A DNA stretch of 64,000 bases from Idiomarina aquatica. GTDB lineage: Bacteria; Pseudomonadota; Gammaproteobacteria; Enterobacterales; Alteromonadaceae. Within the stretch, counting starts at the first letter, position 1, and each line of letters starts with the position of its first letter. Both the position numbers and the translations under genes were made by a program. Under the pieces are notes generated by a model. That model was given only the letters and a program-made list of their open reading frames with translations, ran no database searches and was not told where the DNA came from. Below are positions 25,324 through 35,669 of this stretch, piece after piece. The stretch lies in contig NZ_SNXI01000002.1 of assembly GCF_004362895.1 (NCBI RefSeq), positions 186,001-250,000 of the forward strand, in the 5' to 3' direction.

Positions 25324-28173
25324 ATGAATAACACGACATTTCGTAAGAGTTTACTTGCGGCGACTATTGCTGGTGCAATCAGCTTTCCAGCCGCTGTATT
25401 AGCTCAAGACAACCAGGAAGACGGTGCGCAGGAAGACGTAGAGCGCATTCAGGTTACTGGTTCTCGTATTAAACGTACTGACATGGAAACAGCTTCTCCT
25501 GTAGAAATGGTTTCTTCTGAAGAAGTTAAAGCCTCAGGTTACACCCGTGTGGAAGACTTGATGGCAACCTTGCCGCAGTTAGAAACTGCTGCACAAAACT
25601 CGTTTGTTGCTAACGGCGCGGCCGGTGTTGCAAACCTTGACCTTCGTGGTCTGGGTGCTAACCGTACCTTGGTGTTGGTAAACGGTCGTCGTTTACAGCC
25701 GGGCGGCGTTTATTCACAAGCAGCAGACGTTAACCAAATCCCAACAGCACTGATTGAGCGCGTTGAAGTACTGACAGGTGGTGGTTCATCTGTATACGGT
25801 TCTGACGCGGTTGCCGGTGTTGTTAACTTTGTCATGAAAAAAGACATGGAAGGTTTCGAAGTATCTTTAGGTACTTCAGGTTACCAACATGACAACAGCA
25901 ATGAATACATGCAAGGCCTGATGGACGACGCAGGTTATGAGTATCCTACCGGCGGTTCAGGTATTGACGGTAAAACTTACACTATCGACGTTGCTGGCGG
26001 CAGCTTGTTCGCGGGTGGTAAGGGTAGTGCAACATTCTACGCAACTTACCGTACCAACGACGAAATGTTGCAGGAAACACGCGACTATTCTTCGTGTGCA
26101 TTGAATGGTGCAGGTACCGTTTGTGGTGGTTCTGCAACAGCACCAGTGCCTAACTTCTTTATTTCGCCTTATGAAAACGGCGCGCCAAACTTTGATGAAG
26201 AAGTGTTTTGGTCACTAACACCAGACAGCACCTTTGTTCCATTTAGTGATAACGTTTATAACTACGCACCAATCAACCACTTCATGCGTCCGAACGACCG
26301 TTATACTTTCGGTTCATTCGTAAACTATGACGTGAACGATAACTTCCGTCCTTATTTAGAAACCAGCTACATGCATGACCGCACTGAAGGTCAGATTGCG
26401 CAGTCAGGTGTTTTCTTCCAAAACTTTGTATTTGACGTTGACAGCGAAATCTTTAACGACGCACAGCGCCAGCAGTTCCGCGACCAGTTTGGCGCAGACA
26501 CTGACCAAATCATGGCGTACATTGGTAAGCGTAACGTTGAAGGCGGTCCGCGTATCAACAACCTGGAGCACAACTCTTACCGTATCGTAGCGGGTGCTAC
26601 TGGTGCGTTAAGTGGTATGTGGGAATATGACGTGTCGTTCCAGTACGGCTCTACGCAGTCTTCGTCAGTGTACATCAATGACTTTTATGTACCGCGTATG
26701 CCTCAGGTACTGGGTGCATCAGGTGCAGATGCCTGTGGCGAAGGTTGTATTCCATACGATGTATTCACTTATCAGGGCGTAACTCCTGAAGCAGCGAATG
26801 CATTGGGTGGTACGGCTATTCTTACTGGTATAACGACTCAGCGTATTGTTAATGGTTTCGTTACCGGTGAAACTGACTTCAGCATGCCGTCTTCAAACTA
26901 CAACATCGCGGCTGTATTTGGTGTTGAAAACCGTGAAGTTGACTTCGAACGTGTTGCTGACGAAGTCTATCAGCTAGGCGCATTGTCTGGTCAGGGTGGT
27001 CCAACTAACAGCTTGATCGGTGGCTTCAACGTTTCTGAAGTATTTTCAGAAATTAACATCCCGGTGATCGAAGACGCAAGCTGGGCTAACAGCTTTGTTA
27101 TCGACTTGGGTTATCGTTACTCAGACTACAGCACTTCAGGCGGTGAGCCGTCGTACAAGTTTGCTGTAGACTGGCAAGTTAACGATGACTACAAACTGCG
27201 TGGTACCTTTAACCGAGCGGTGCGTGCACCGAACGTGGCTGAACTTTTCGCAGAGCAAGGCTTAGGTTTGTGGGCTGGTGTTGATCCATGTGCCGGCGAC
27301 AGCCCTGACTACACTGCGGAACAATGTGCTCGCACAGGTGTATCTTCTGGCCAGTATGGTAATGTATCTTCTAACCCAGCAGGCCAGTACAACGGTATCT
27401 TCGGTGGTAACCCAGACCTGCAACCAGAGCTGGCTGACACGGTAACCTTAGGTATCGTGGGTAACCCATTAGACAACTTCAACTTCTCGATTGACTACTG
27501 GGACATCCAGATGGAAGACCGTATCGGCACTATCGCGCCGGAACTGGTTATCCGTCAGTGTGCTGAAACCGGCGATGCCCGCTGGTGTGACGCGATCACT
27601 CGTAGCCCGTCAGGCGACTTGTGGCGTGGTACTCAAGGTTTCGTTTCTGCTACCAACGTAAACTTAGCAGAGTCACGTAACAGTGGTATCGATGCAAACT
27701 TTAACTGGAACACCGAAATCGGTGGTGGTCAGTTAGCAGTTAGCATGACTGGTACTTACTACATGACTAAGGAAACCACGACCCTGCCAGGTATCGCGGA
27801 TCCAATCGAGTGTGCAGGTTTCATCAACTCAAACTGTTTCCCTCAGCCTGAATGGCGTCATTCAATGAACTTCACTTACAGCACCGGTGACTGGTGGACT
27901 GTTGGTGCTAAGTGGCGCTACCTGGGTTCAGCTGAGTACAACGAGACTGCTGACGAGTTGATTGGCGACGGTTTAGGTTCGATGAGCTACTTGGATCTTA
28001 ACGCTAACTTCGACGTAACAGAAAATATCTCTGTACTGCTAGGTATGAACAACGCGTTGGATAGAGAACCAGCCATCGTAGGCGACGTAAACAGCCTGAA
28101 CGGTAACACCCTTGCGGGTTACCATGACGCGCTGGGTCGTTATGTGTTCGGTAGCGTAACATTCCGCTTCTAA
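25324..28173 (+). CDS. TonB-dependent receptor (CirA/BtuB-like, nutrient type)
   Basis: 949 residues. The signal peptide ends AAVLAQ. Plug motifs: VERIQVTGSRIKRTD (TonB-box region), VEDLMATLPQL, LRGLGANRTLVLVNGRR, RVEVLTGGGSSVYGSDAVAGVVNFVMKK (each cited in parts). The barrel has the TFNRAVRAPNVAELF box and GGNPDLQPELADTVTLG, and ends FGSVTFRF. This subclass of long receptors is expanded in Alteromonadales and usually imports organic nutrients, not siderophores. It is similar in layout and signal peptide to the receptor at 28414, consistent with an old tandem duplication. A terminator follows within 30 bases. Confidence 0.9.
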   Translation: MNNTTFRKSLLAATIAGAISFPAAVLAQDNQEDGAQEDVERIQVTGSRIKRTDMETASPVEMVSSEEVKASGYTRVEDLMATLPQLETAAQNSFVANGAAGVANLDLRGLGANRTLVLVNGRRLQPGGVYSQAADVNQIPTALIERVEVLTGGGSSVYGSDAVAGVVNFVMKKDMEGFEVSLGTSGYQHDNSNEYMQGLMDDAGYEYPTGGSGIDGKTYTIDVAGGSLFAGGKGSATFYATYRTNDEMLQETRDYSSCALNGAGTVCGGSATAPVPNFFISPYENGAPNFDEEVFWSLTPDSTFVPFSDNVYNYAPINHFMRPNDRYTFGSFVNYDVNDNFRPYLETSYMHDRTEGQIAQSGVFFQNFVFDVDSEIFNDAQRQQFRDQFGADTDQIMAYIGKRNVEGGPRINNLEHNSYRIVAGATGALSGMWEYDVSFQYGSTQSSSVYINDFYVPRMPQVLGASGADACGEGCIPYDVFTYQGVTPEAANALGGTAILTGITTQRIVNGFVTGETDFSMPSSNYNIAAVFGVENREVDFERVADEVYQLGALSGQGGPTNSLIGGFNVSEVFSEINIPVIEDASWANSFVIDLGYRYSDYSTSGGEPSYKFAVDWQVNDDYKLRGTFNRAVRAPNVAELFAEQGLGLWAGVDPCAGDSPDYTAEQCARTGVSSGQYGNVSSNPAGQYNGIFGGNPDLQPELADTVTLGIVGNPLDNFNFSIDYWDIQMEDRIGTIAPELVIRQCAETGDARWCDAITRSPSGDLWRGTQGFVSATNVNLAESRNSGIDANFNWNTEIGGGQLAVSMTGTYYMTKETTTLPGIADPIECAGFINSNCFPQPEWRHSMNFTYSTGDWWTVGAKWRYLGSAEYNETADELIGDGLGSMSYLDLNANFDVTENISVLLGMNNALDREPAIVGDVNSLNGNTLAGYHDALGRYVFGSVTFRF

Positions 28174-28202
28174 ACACCCCTGCGATTATTATTCTTGTGA
28201 GT

Positions 28203-28228
28203 AAAGGCGACCTTCGGGTCGCCTTTTT
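28203..28228 (+). terminator. Terminator after the second receptor
   Basis: AAGGCGACC-TTCG-GGTCGCCTT followed by T residues, 30 bases after the stop codon. Confidence 0.85.
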
Positions 28229-28284
28229 ACGTTTTATCAACCTGTGTTATTTTAATAAATAACAAATGACCACAATATACTCAT

Positions 28285-28305
28285 TTTGACTAACTAATAG
28301 TCAAA
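28285..28305. promoter_or_regulatory. Inverted repeat upstream of the third receptor (possible operator)
   Basis: Perfect 8-bp arms TTTGACTA and TAGTCAAA with a 5-base spacer. The left arm contains a -35-like TTGACT, but I see no good -10 at the right distance. It may be an operator overlapping the promoter, and it is not present at the other receptor promoters. Confidence 0.4.
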
Positions 28306-28413
28306 CAAACCACTTTTACTCTCTGATCAGTTGAATTCGCTATCACCAGCGAGTACAACAGTTGCGCTTGTTTTAAGCAAAACTAACAAAAAGACGTACC
28401 AGGGAGTTTTCTT

Positions 28414-31155
28414 ATGAAACGTAGTACCTTCCGTAAAAGTCTGACCGCGGCAGCGATCGCGACAACCTTAGGCTTTCCAGCAGTAGCGGTTGCTCAAGAT
28501 AGCGGCGCTAACGATGTAGAACGCATTCAGGTTACCGGTTCACGCATCAAGCGTACCGACACAGAAACAGCAAGCCCGATCACGGTTTTTGATGCAGAAG
28601 CGATCGAAAACTCAGGCTTCACCACCATGGAAAAGTTCATCCATAACATTCCGTCGATGAACGGTGGTTACAATGGCTCAAACACAAACAACGGTTCGGT
28701 AGGTTATGCATCAGCTAACTTACGGGGCTTAGGCTCAGCGCGTACGCTGATCCTTATCAACGGACGCCGTTATGCGTCTGGCGATTTGAACTCAATTCCA
28801 ATGGCTTACATCGAGCGCGTAGAAGTACTGCGTGACGGTGCTTCAACCATTTACGGCTCTGATGCAATTGCCGGTGTTATCAACTTCATTACTAAGTCAG
28901 ACTTTGAAGGTGCTGAATTCTCTGCGCAGTACGATCTGACCGGTGAAGGCGATGGCGAAACCACCAAAGTATCGGGTGTTATCGGTGCCACCAGCGACAA
29001 AGGTAACGTAACTTTAGCGCTTGAATACCAAAACCGTAACCCAATCTGGCAGGGCGACCGCGACTTTTCGAAAGTACCTTACAGTGAATCCGGCGGCGAG
29101 TTAGTACCGGGTGGTTCTTCAACCATTCCTTACGGTAACTGGTCTGCGCTTGATCCAAACTCACAATATAATTCAGGTAACGCTGGCACCAGTTTTGTTG
29201 TTGACCCGGTAACCGGCGAAGTTCGCCCGTATAACGGCCAGCAAGATGCATATAACTTTGCACCAGCCAGCTACATGGTAACGCCGCAGGATCTGTTCTC
29301 GATCAACGCATCTGCAAACTACGAGCTAACCCGTGATCTGACTGCGTTTATGGAAGGTGGTTTCACTAACCGTCAATCAGACCAGCTGATGGCTGCAGAA
29401 GGTACGTTCTGGGGACCAACCGTTGCGGCTGATCATCCGAACAACCCAGTTGGCGAAGAGTTAGTTATCTATCGTCGCCTAGCGGAAACCGGTGGTCGAT
29501 CATTCACGCAGGACTTCTCTGACTACCGCATGGTATTTGGTTTAGAAGGTTACCTGGACAACGGTTGGGCGTGGGATGTTTCTTACAACTACTCTCGCTA
29601 TGTTGACAGCCGTGTAGAATATGGTCGTTCTAACCCTGAGCGTATCGGCACATTGTTGGATCCAACATTGTGTGAAGCCGACGCAGAATGCCCGGGCGTA
29701 TGGAACCCGTTCCAAACCGGTACGTTCACACAAGAATTCCAGGACTACGCAACCATTCCAAACTCGCCGGTTGACCGCGCTACAACTAAGCAGTTGATGG
29801 CTAACTTAACTGGCGACACCGGTTCATTTGGCCTGCCTGCTGGCCCTGTAGCCTGGGCGTTCGGTGTGGAAAAACGTTGGGAAGAGTACCAGAACCAGCC
29901 GGATGGCGGTGCTATCTTAGGTCAAATCTACAGCGTTGCAGCTGAGCCGACTAATGGTTCTTATGATGTTCAGGAAGCTTATCTGGAAATCAATGCGCCG
30001 CTATTGTCAGGTATTACCGGCGTTGACCGTTTAGACTTGTCTGCTGCGGTTCGTCGCTCGGACTATGACTTCCTGGCTGCGCAAACCACCACCAAGTTCG
30101 GTTTAGAATATGTACCGACTGACGGTATGCTGGTTCGTGCGACCTTCGCTGAAGGCTTCCGTGCACCGGGTATCGGTGACTTGTATTCACCACAGGTCGA
30201 GTCAAACATCAGCTACACTGACCCGTGCATCAACTACGCGAACAGTAATGCCAGCGAAACCGTAAAAGCAAACTGTGCCGCAGAAGGCCTGCCGGGCGAT
30301 TTCAACCTTGACAACAACCAGTCTTCAACGCTGGTCGGTGGAAACCCGGATCTTAAGCCGGAAACTTCTGAAAGCTTCACCATGGGTATCGTTTACCAGC
30401 CTGAGTTTATCGAGAACTTCAGCGTTGCGGTTGACTACTACGATATCGAAATCGAAGACGGCTTAGGCGCGCCTAGCACCTCAGCAATCATTGCTCAGTG
30501 CTACAACAGCGAAAACTTCTCAGCTGATTCTTGTAACCTGATCTTAGGTCCGGAAGCGGTCGGTCGCCCTGGCTACACTGGCTCTGACTACCGTGACTCA
30601 CAAGGTTACATGGCGGGTATCCTGGCAGGTACGGCTAATATCTCGACCTTCACCACCTCAGGCTTCGACTTTGACATCAAATGGGCAACTGAGCTGGGCG
30701 ATGGCATGTTCGATATGCGTGTTGACGGTACCTGGTTAGATGAGTACACCTACCTGGCACAAGAAGGCGCGCAAACGCTGGAACTGGCAGGTAAATTCGG
30801 TGCTGACACCAACTTTGGTGGTCGTGTAGCCGCGTTCCCTGAACTGCGTACTAACTTGACCATGGGTTACCAGATCGGTGACTTCGACTGGAGCTGGATC
30901 ACACGCTTCCAGGACGGCGTAAACGACATCAACTACTCAGAAGACGACCTGTCGTCAGAAGTGGGTAGCTATGTTTATCACGACGTACAAATGAGCTACT
31001 TCATCAACAATACAACCACCTTTACTCTAGGTGCGCGTAATGTGTTTGATAAGCAGCCTCCTTACGTTACTAACAACAACGATATGAACACCTTGAACTC
31101 TTCTTATGACACAGCAGGCCAATACTGGTATGCTCGTGTTGGAGTCAAGTTCTAA
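28414..31155 (+). CDS. TonB-dependent receptor (nutrient type)
   Basis: 913 residues. The signal peptide ends VAVAQ. The plug has VERIQVTGSRIKRTD, nearly the same as in the receptor at 25324, then ANLRGLGSARTLILINGRR and RVEVLRDGASTIYGSDAIAG. The barrel has TFAEGFRAPGIGDLY and GGNPDLKPETSESFTMG, with four or more Cys in extracellular-loop positions, and ends ARVGVKF. The leader ends ACCAGGGAG before the ATG, close to the leaders of the two receptors before it. It is monocistronic, with a terminator 30 bases downstream. Confidence 0.9.
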   Translation: MKRSTFRKSLTAAAIATTLGFPAVAVAQDSGANDVERIQVTGSRIKRTDTETASPITVFDAEAIENSGFTTMEKFIHNIPSMNGGYNGSNTNNGSVGYASANLRGLGSARTLILINGRRYASGDLNSIPMAYIERVEVLRDGASTIYGSDAIAGVINFITKSDFEGAEFSAQYDLTGEGDGETTKVSGVIGATSDKGNVTLALEYQNRNPIWQGDRDFSKVPYSESGGELVPGGSSTIPYGNWSALDPNSQYNSGNAGTSFVVDPVTGEVRPYNGQQDAYNFAPASYMVTPQDLFSINASANYELTRDLTAFMEGGFTNRQSDQLMAAEGTFWGPTVAADHPNNPVGEELVIYRRLAETGGRSFTQDFSDYRMVFGLEGYLDNGWAWDVSYNYSRYVDSRVEYGRSNPERIGTLLDPTLCEADAECPGVWNPFQTGTFTQEFQDYATIPNSPVDRATTKQLMANLTGDTGSFGLPAGPVAWAFGVEKRWEEYQNQPDGGAILGQIYSVAAEPTNGSYDVQEAYLEINAPLLSGITGVDRLDLSAAVRRSDYDFLAAQTTTKFGLEYVPTDGMLVRATFAEGFRAPGIGDLYSPQVESNISYTDPCINYANSNASETVKANCAAEGLPGDFNLDNNQSSTLVGGNPDLKPETSESFTMGIVYQPEFIENFSVAVDYYDIEIEDGLGAPSTSAIIAQCYNSENFSADSCNLILGPEAVGRPGYTGSDYRDSQGYMAGILAGTANISTFTTSGFDFDIKWATELGDGMFDMRVDGTWLDEYTYLAQEGAQTLELAGKFGADTNFGGRVAAFPELRTNLTMGYQIGDFDWSWITRFQDGVNDINYSEDDLSSEVGSYVYHDVQMSYFINNTTTFTLGARNVFDKQPPYVTNNNDMNTLNSSYDTAGQYWYARVGVKF

Positions 31156-31183
31156 GCAGTGATTGCTTAACGTGATCATGATA

Positions 31184-31210
31184 AAAACCCGGCTCCGGCC
31201 GGGTTTTTTT
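31184..31210 (+). terminator. Terminator after the third receptor
   Basis: AAACCCGG-CT-CCGGCCGGGTTT type hairpin (arms CCCGGC and GCCGGG) followed by a run of seven T. Confidence 0.8.
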
Positions 31211-31271
31211 ATGGGCATGTTTTGAGCAACTAAACCTAAACAATAATAAAGTGGCGTAAGGAAGTCGTATT

Positions 31272-32186
31272 ATGTCAAACAAACAAAATCCATGGTCTGT
31301 GTTTTGGCAAAAAGGCGCATTCGCGTCGTTTTTAGATGAGAAGTCGACATTACAGAATTACCAAATGCGTAAATTCTGGTTCGAACGAATGGAAGAAACC
31401 GAAGCTAAGCAACCGATACTGGATGTGGCAACGGGTAACGGCATTGTAGTGCAGTGGTTAACTGAGTTTGCCGAGAAAAAGGGCAAGAAGTTTGAGCTGA
31501 TTGGCGTTGATGCCGCGGTGATCAAACCCAGTAACGATAAGCTTAAGTTGCACGGCGAGACCGAGTACGAAAGCTTTACTTTACCGTCCAATAAAAAAGT
31601 GGGGACCGTGGTTTCGCACTACGGCCTGGAATACGGTGACATGGCTACCGGTTTGCCGCATTTGCATAAACAGATCAAACGCGGTGGTGGGCTTATTGCA
31701 CTGGTGCATTCCGAGGACTCGGTGATTGTGCAAACCAGTCGCAAAGTTTACGAGTTGTTGCCATCGCTGATAAAGCAATTAAATAAATCGGTCGAACCAT
31801 TATTTGAAGCCATTTTAAAAGCTGCCGGCAAGCCCTTGCCCCGTAACGCACAGTTAGCACAACAAAAATTGAATCAATTTGCTAACAAATATCGCAACGA
31901 TCCGACTTTTCATCGCACCAACTTTGTACCTGCTGTACGCCATATTTTACAGGCGGCAGAGCAGGGTAAGGTAGCTGAAGCCAAACACGTGTTCAATGAT
32001 TACCTGGGTAATTTAACCGATCACAAGGCACGCCTCGCGACAATGGTACGTGCGGTCGAGCAAGCGGGTGACGGTCAGCAATTAAAACAACAGTTTGAAA
32101 CAGCAGGCTTTAAAAATGTTCGTGTTCAAACCGTTCAATTCCCGGAAACGGGTATCGTTGGCCAATGTGTACAAGCTGACAAATAG
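31272..32186 (+). CDS. Class I SAM-dependent methyltransferase
   Basis: 304 residues. The SAM-binding motif ILDVATGNGIVVQWL is near 48-62, followed by LIGVDAAVIKPS (acidic end of strand 2) and a helical C-terminal region. FENWFE-like nucleic-acid methylase motifs are absent, so a small-molecule substrate is more likely. The N-terminus (NPWSVFWQKGAFASFLDEKS) resembles other uncharacterised Alteromonadales methyltransferases. It lies alone between receptor genes, with a terminator on each side, so its neighbours do not reveal its substrate. Confidence 0.75.
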   Translation: MSNKQNPWSVFWQKGAFASFLDEKSTLQNYQMRKFWFERMEETEAKQPILDVATGNGIVVQWLTEFAEKKGKKFELIGVDAAVIKPSNDKLKLHGETEYESFTLPSNKKVGTVVSHYGLEYGDMATGLPHLHKQIKRGGGLIALVHSEDSVIVQTSRKVYELLPSLIKQLNKSVEPLFEAILKAAGKPLPRNAQLAQQKLNQFANKYRNDPTFHRTNFVPAVRHILQAAEQGKVAEAKHVFNDYLGNLTDHKARLATMVRAVEQAGDGQQLKQQFETAGFKNVRVQTVQFPETGIVGQCVQADK

Positions 32187-32383
32187 TCCGCGATTAATTT
32201 GCGTCTGATGGTTGGCAGGCTGGTGATTGAGATCTCACCGGAACATGCATTTACTTGGTTTTGGTGTATAACACATGGCTATACAACTTTTTAATTTCGG
32301 TACTGCTATTTGTATGTTGTATCTATTTTAACTACCTTTTCAGATTTATATCTGAACATTCACTAAAAAAATCGAATTAAATC

Positions 32384-32411
32384 AAAGCCCTTTAAATAAG
32401 GGCTTTTTTTG
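32384..32411 (+). terminator. Terminator before the fourth receptor
   Basis: AAAGCCCTT-TAAAT-AAGGGCTTT followed by T residues. It lies about 200 bases beyond the methyltransferase stop, in an AT-rich gap (32187-32536) with no open frame of note. Confidence 0.8.
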
Positions 32412-32447
32412 TTCTATAAATTAGGAATTTTAACACAAAAAAAACAC

Positions 32448-32476
32448 TTGTTAATATTGTGTGGGTTTTATACTCT
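32448..32476 (+). promoter_or_regulatory. Promoter of the fourth receptor
   Basis: TTGTTA, 17 bases, TACTCT (TATACT is an overlapping alternative). The stretch TTGTTAATATTGTGTGGG aligns with TTGTTAAATTGATGTGAA at the fifth receptor promoter, so the two genes share a duplicated promoter. Confidence 0.5.
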
Positions 32477-32536
32477 CTCGGTGTCCTGAGGAGTTATACA
32501 ACTCGGGTATAATGAAAATATCGGGGAGAACACACT

Positions 32537-35419
32537 ATGAATGAACAGTCATTATTGGCTCGTTCTATTAGAACGATTTTATTTGCAGGCGTAAGCTCTG
32601 CATTTATTGCTGCACCAGCTATGGCACAGCAACAAGAAGAACCAGCACAAAACGAAGAACAGCAAGCGGAAGAACAAGTTGAGCGTATTGCAGTAACGGG
32701 GTCACGTATTGCCCGTCCTGAACTATCTCAGGCAACACCGATTCTTTCACTTGACGCTGACGAGATTGAGCGCTTCGCATCACCGGATTTGGGTCAGATT
32801 TTGGCTGAGCTACCAGCAGTTGGTGCAACCAACACCTTGATCGGTAACCGCGAAAGCAACGCCAGCGCGGGTGTCAGTTCTGCTGACTTACGCCGTTTGG
32901 GTGCTAACCGCACGCTGGTGTTGGTTAACGGCAAGCGTCACGTGGCGGGCTCGCCAGGTTCGGCATCTGTTGATTTATCAACCATCCCATCAAGCATGAT
33001 TCAGCGGATCGAGATCATGACCGGTGGTGCATCAGCAATTTATGGCTCTGATGCGGTTTCCGGTGTTATCAACGTTATCCTTAAGGATGACTACGAAGGT
33101 CTTGAATTCAGCGGCCAGGCAGCGGGCTCGACTGAGGGTGTGGGTGCGCGTACGCACGAATTCACGATTCTTGGTGGTGGCGACTTCATGAATGGTCGTG
33201 GTAACGCAACCTTTTATGCGGGCATGAACCGCATCCAGGAAACCATGGAAAATGACATTCGCCAGTTCGAAAGCTGGGGAACCATTTTAAATCCTGAAGA
33301 TACCGGGCGTTTAGACGGTATTCCTGACCGTATTTTTGTACGCAACGTCGGTTCGGAATATATCTCGGGCAACGGTGTATTATTAGCCGATAACTTCTAT
33401 GGCTTTTTGCCGAGTGGCGATTATGTGATTCAGCCGCCGCGTGTTGGCACTAACAGTGCCCTGTTTGGCTCGTTCCCTGATGGTTGCGATACCTGTGCCT
33501 TCACTCAGGATTACGTTAACCTACAGCCAGAAGTTAACCGCGTTAACGTAGGTTCATCTGTCAATTTCGATATGACTGAAAACGCGCGTTACTATGCCGA
33601 CTTTAAATACACGCAAGCGGATATTGAGCAACAGTTCCAGCCGGCATTTACCACATCTACAGTAATCAACATTGCTGAGAACCCTTACTTAAATGAAGAG
33701 CTACGAGCCAACTTGCTAGGTAAAGGTATCGGTGCCGCTGTCATGTTTAAGTTCTTTGAAGACTGGGGCAACCGTACCGCATCGAACCGTCGTGAATTGT
33801 TCCGTTTCGTAAACGGTGTTGACGGTGGTTTCCAGTTAGGCGAATCATTGATGACTTACGACCTATATTACGGCTATGGCGAAACCCGTAACCGCCGTAA
33901 TACGCTGAACGAGTCAATCCCGGAAAATATTGCTGCGGCGGTTGATACGGTGCGTAATGCCGACGGTAACATCGTATGTCGAGATCCGGATGCGGGCTTG
34001 GTTAACACAGGTGGAGAGTGTGTTCCATACAATCCATTCGGTCAAAACGCGACACCTGAAGCAATTGCCTTTATGAGTGCTGACGTTACTCGTGACGATA
34101 AAATCACGCAAGAGTATATCGGTGCGTCTTTCGTTACCGATACCGGCAGTCTGCAATTGCAAGGTGGTCCTATTGACATAGCCTTCGGTTTTGAATGGCG
34201 TGAAGAAACATCAGAAACACTTACTGATGAATTCACCCGTCGTGGCTTAACTAACAATGCGGCTACACCAAACGAATACGGTGAGTATGACGTGACCGAA
34301 GGTTTTGTCGAAGTTAACTTCCCATTACTTTCCGGTGTTAGCTTTGCCGAAGAGCTGAGTGTTGACATGGCATACCGTGGCGCTGATTACTCACATGCTG
34401 GTTCTGCAGATGCGTGGAAAGTTGGCATGGTATGGGCTCCAACCAGTGAATATCGTTTGCGTGGTACCTTTGGTAAAGCTGTCCGTGCACCAAACATCAC
34501 TGAGGCGTTCAGCCCGCGTTCACCGGGTTTCGTTAATATTACCGACCCATGTGATCAAAACAACATTGATAACGATCCAAACCGTGAAGCTAACTGTGCG
34601 GCATTGGGCGTACCGGCCAACTTCGAATCAAACACTAACGTGAGTATCGATCTGATCTCTGGCGGTAACCCAAACCTGGATCCGGAAGAGTCAGATTCAC
34701 TGACTGCTGGTTTTGTCTGGACTCCTGACTTTATTGAGAACTTCTCTGCAACTATCGACTACTATGACATTGAGATTACAGACGCGATTACATTTATCGC
34801 ACCGCAGACGGTTATCAATAACTGTGTCGATTCAGAAAGTGGTATCAATAATAACTTCTGCAGTCAGGTCACCCGTGGTCCTGATTCACAGTTAACGGCA
34901 GTAGAATCAGGTTACCTGAACGCCGCATCGCTTGAGACTTCTGGTGTAGAGATGGAAGTTAACTATCAAACCGAGTTGGCTGATTTTGACTTGCCAGGCT
35001 CGATATCAAGCTCACTGTTCGTTAACCACTTGATCGACTTTGTTAACTTCCCGTTCCAGGATCAACCTGAACAGGAGAATGTTAACACCGGCCAAGTTGG
35101 TGACCCTGAGTGGCAGTTCCGTTTTACCGCGAACTATCGTTTGGACGATTTGACCGTGTCATGGGCAACTCGCTTTATCGACCGTTCGGCGTTATTTAAC
35201 GTGACTCCTCGCTTAGAGGCATATGAGAACGTGGGTCCGGCATACGTCGGTTCAATTTTCACACATGACCTCTCTGCAGGTTACTATTTTAACGAAAACT
35301 TCCGCATCAGCGGTGGTATTCGTAACATTTTCGACAAGGTACCTCCGGGTTACACGGGTAACGCACTTTATGACTTAACCGGTCGTCGTGCATTTATCAG
35401 CGCAACCTACGAGTTCTAA
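32537..35419 (+). CDS. TonB-dependent receptor (nutrient type)
   Basis: 960 residues. The signal peptide begins MNEQSLLARSIRTILFAGV and ends APAMAQ; its first part is almost the same as in the next receptor. After a Gln/Glu-rich stretch come VERIAVTGSRIARPE, ADLRRLGANRTLVLVNGKR and RIEIMTGGASAIYGSDAVSG. The barrel has TFGKAVRAPNITEAF and GGNPNLDPEESDSLTAG and ends ISATYEF. It belongs to the same large nutrient-receptor subclass as its neighbours. Four Cys lie in loop regions. It has its own promoter and terminator. Confidence 0.9.
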   Translation: MNEQSLLARSIRTILFAGVSSAFIAAPAMAQQQEEPAQNEEQQAEEQVERIAVTGSRIARPELSQATPILSLDADEIERFASPDLGQILAELPAVGATNTLIGNRESNASAGVSSADLRRLGANRTLVLVNGKRHVAGSPGSASVDLSTIPSSMIQRIEIMTGGASAIYGSDAVSGVINVILKDDYEGLEFSGQAAGSTEGVGARTHEFTILGGGDFMNGRGNATFYAGMNRIQETMENDIRQFESWGTILNPEDTGRLDGIPDRIFVRNVGSEYISGNGVLLADNFYGFLPSGDYVIQPPRVGTNSALFGSFPDGCDTCAFTQDYVNLQPEVNRVNVGSSVNFDMTENARYYADFKYTQADIEQQFQPAFTTSTVINIAENPYLNEELRANLLGKGIGAAVMFKFFEDWGNRTASNRRELFRFVNGVDGGFQLGESLMTYDLYYGYGETRNRRNTLNESIPENIAAAVDTVRNADGNIVCRDPDAGLVNTGGECVPYNPFGQNATPEAIAFMSADVTRDDKITQEYIGASFVTDTGSLQLQGGPIDIAFGFEWREETSETLTDEFTRRGLTNNAATPNEYGEYDVTEGFVEVNFPLLSGVSFAEELSVDMAYRGADYSHAGSADAWKVGMVWAPTSEYRLRGTFGKAVRAPNITEAFSPRSPGFVNITDPCDQNNIDNDPNREANCAALGVPANFESNTNVSIDLISGGNPNLDPEESDSLTAGFVWTPDFIENFSATIDYYDIEITDAITFIAPQTVINNCVDSESGINNNFCSQVTRGPDSQLTAVESGYLNAASLETSGVEMEVNYQTELADFDLPGSISSSLFVNHLIDFVNFPFQDQPEQENVNTGQVGDPEWQFRFTANYRLDDLTVSWATRFIDRSALFNVTPRLEAYENVGPAYVGSIFTHDLSAGYYFNENFRISGGIRNIFDKVPPGYTGNALYDLTGRRAFISATYEF

Positions 35420-35439
35420 GTTGAATGTCCCTGGACGTT

Positions 35440-35462
35440 GCCCTCGTTCGCGAGGGCTTTTT
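35440..35462 (+). terminator. Terminator after the fourth receptor
   Basis: GCCCTCG-TTCG-CGAGGGC followed by five T. Confidence 0.85.
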
Positions 35463-35528
35463 CCACGGCTATGAGCATGTTAATAGCGAGGCGTTATATC
35501 GAAATAGAAAATTACATTTGAAAAACTA

Positions 35529-35557
35529 TTGTTAAATTGATGTGAATTTTATATGTT
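35529..35557 (+). promoter_or_regulatory. Promoter of the fifth receptor
   Basis: TTGTTA, 17 bases, TATGTT. It aligns with the promoter at 32448-32476 in both hexamer positions and much of the spacer. A leader of about 110 bases follows, ending in CAGGGAG before the start. Confidence 0.55.
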
Positions 35558-35669
35558 ATGCAGTTCTGATTGTACAACTCTGTGTTTATAAGTTTATACA
35601 GGGTAAGGCGCAGAGGATAGCTACGCTTAACAATTAGACAAAAACTATAATAATTCAGGGAGATTTAAC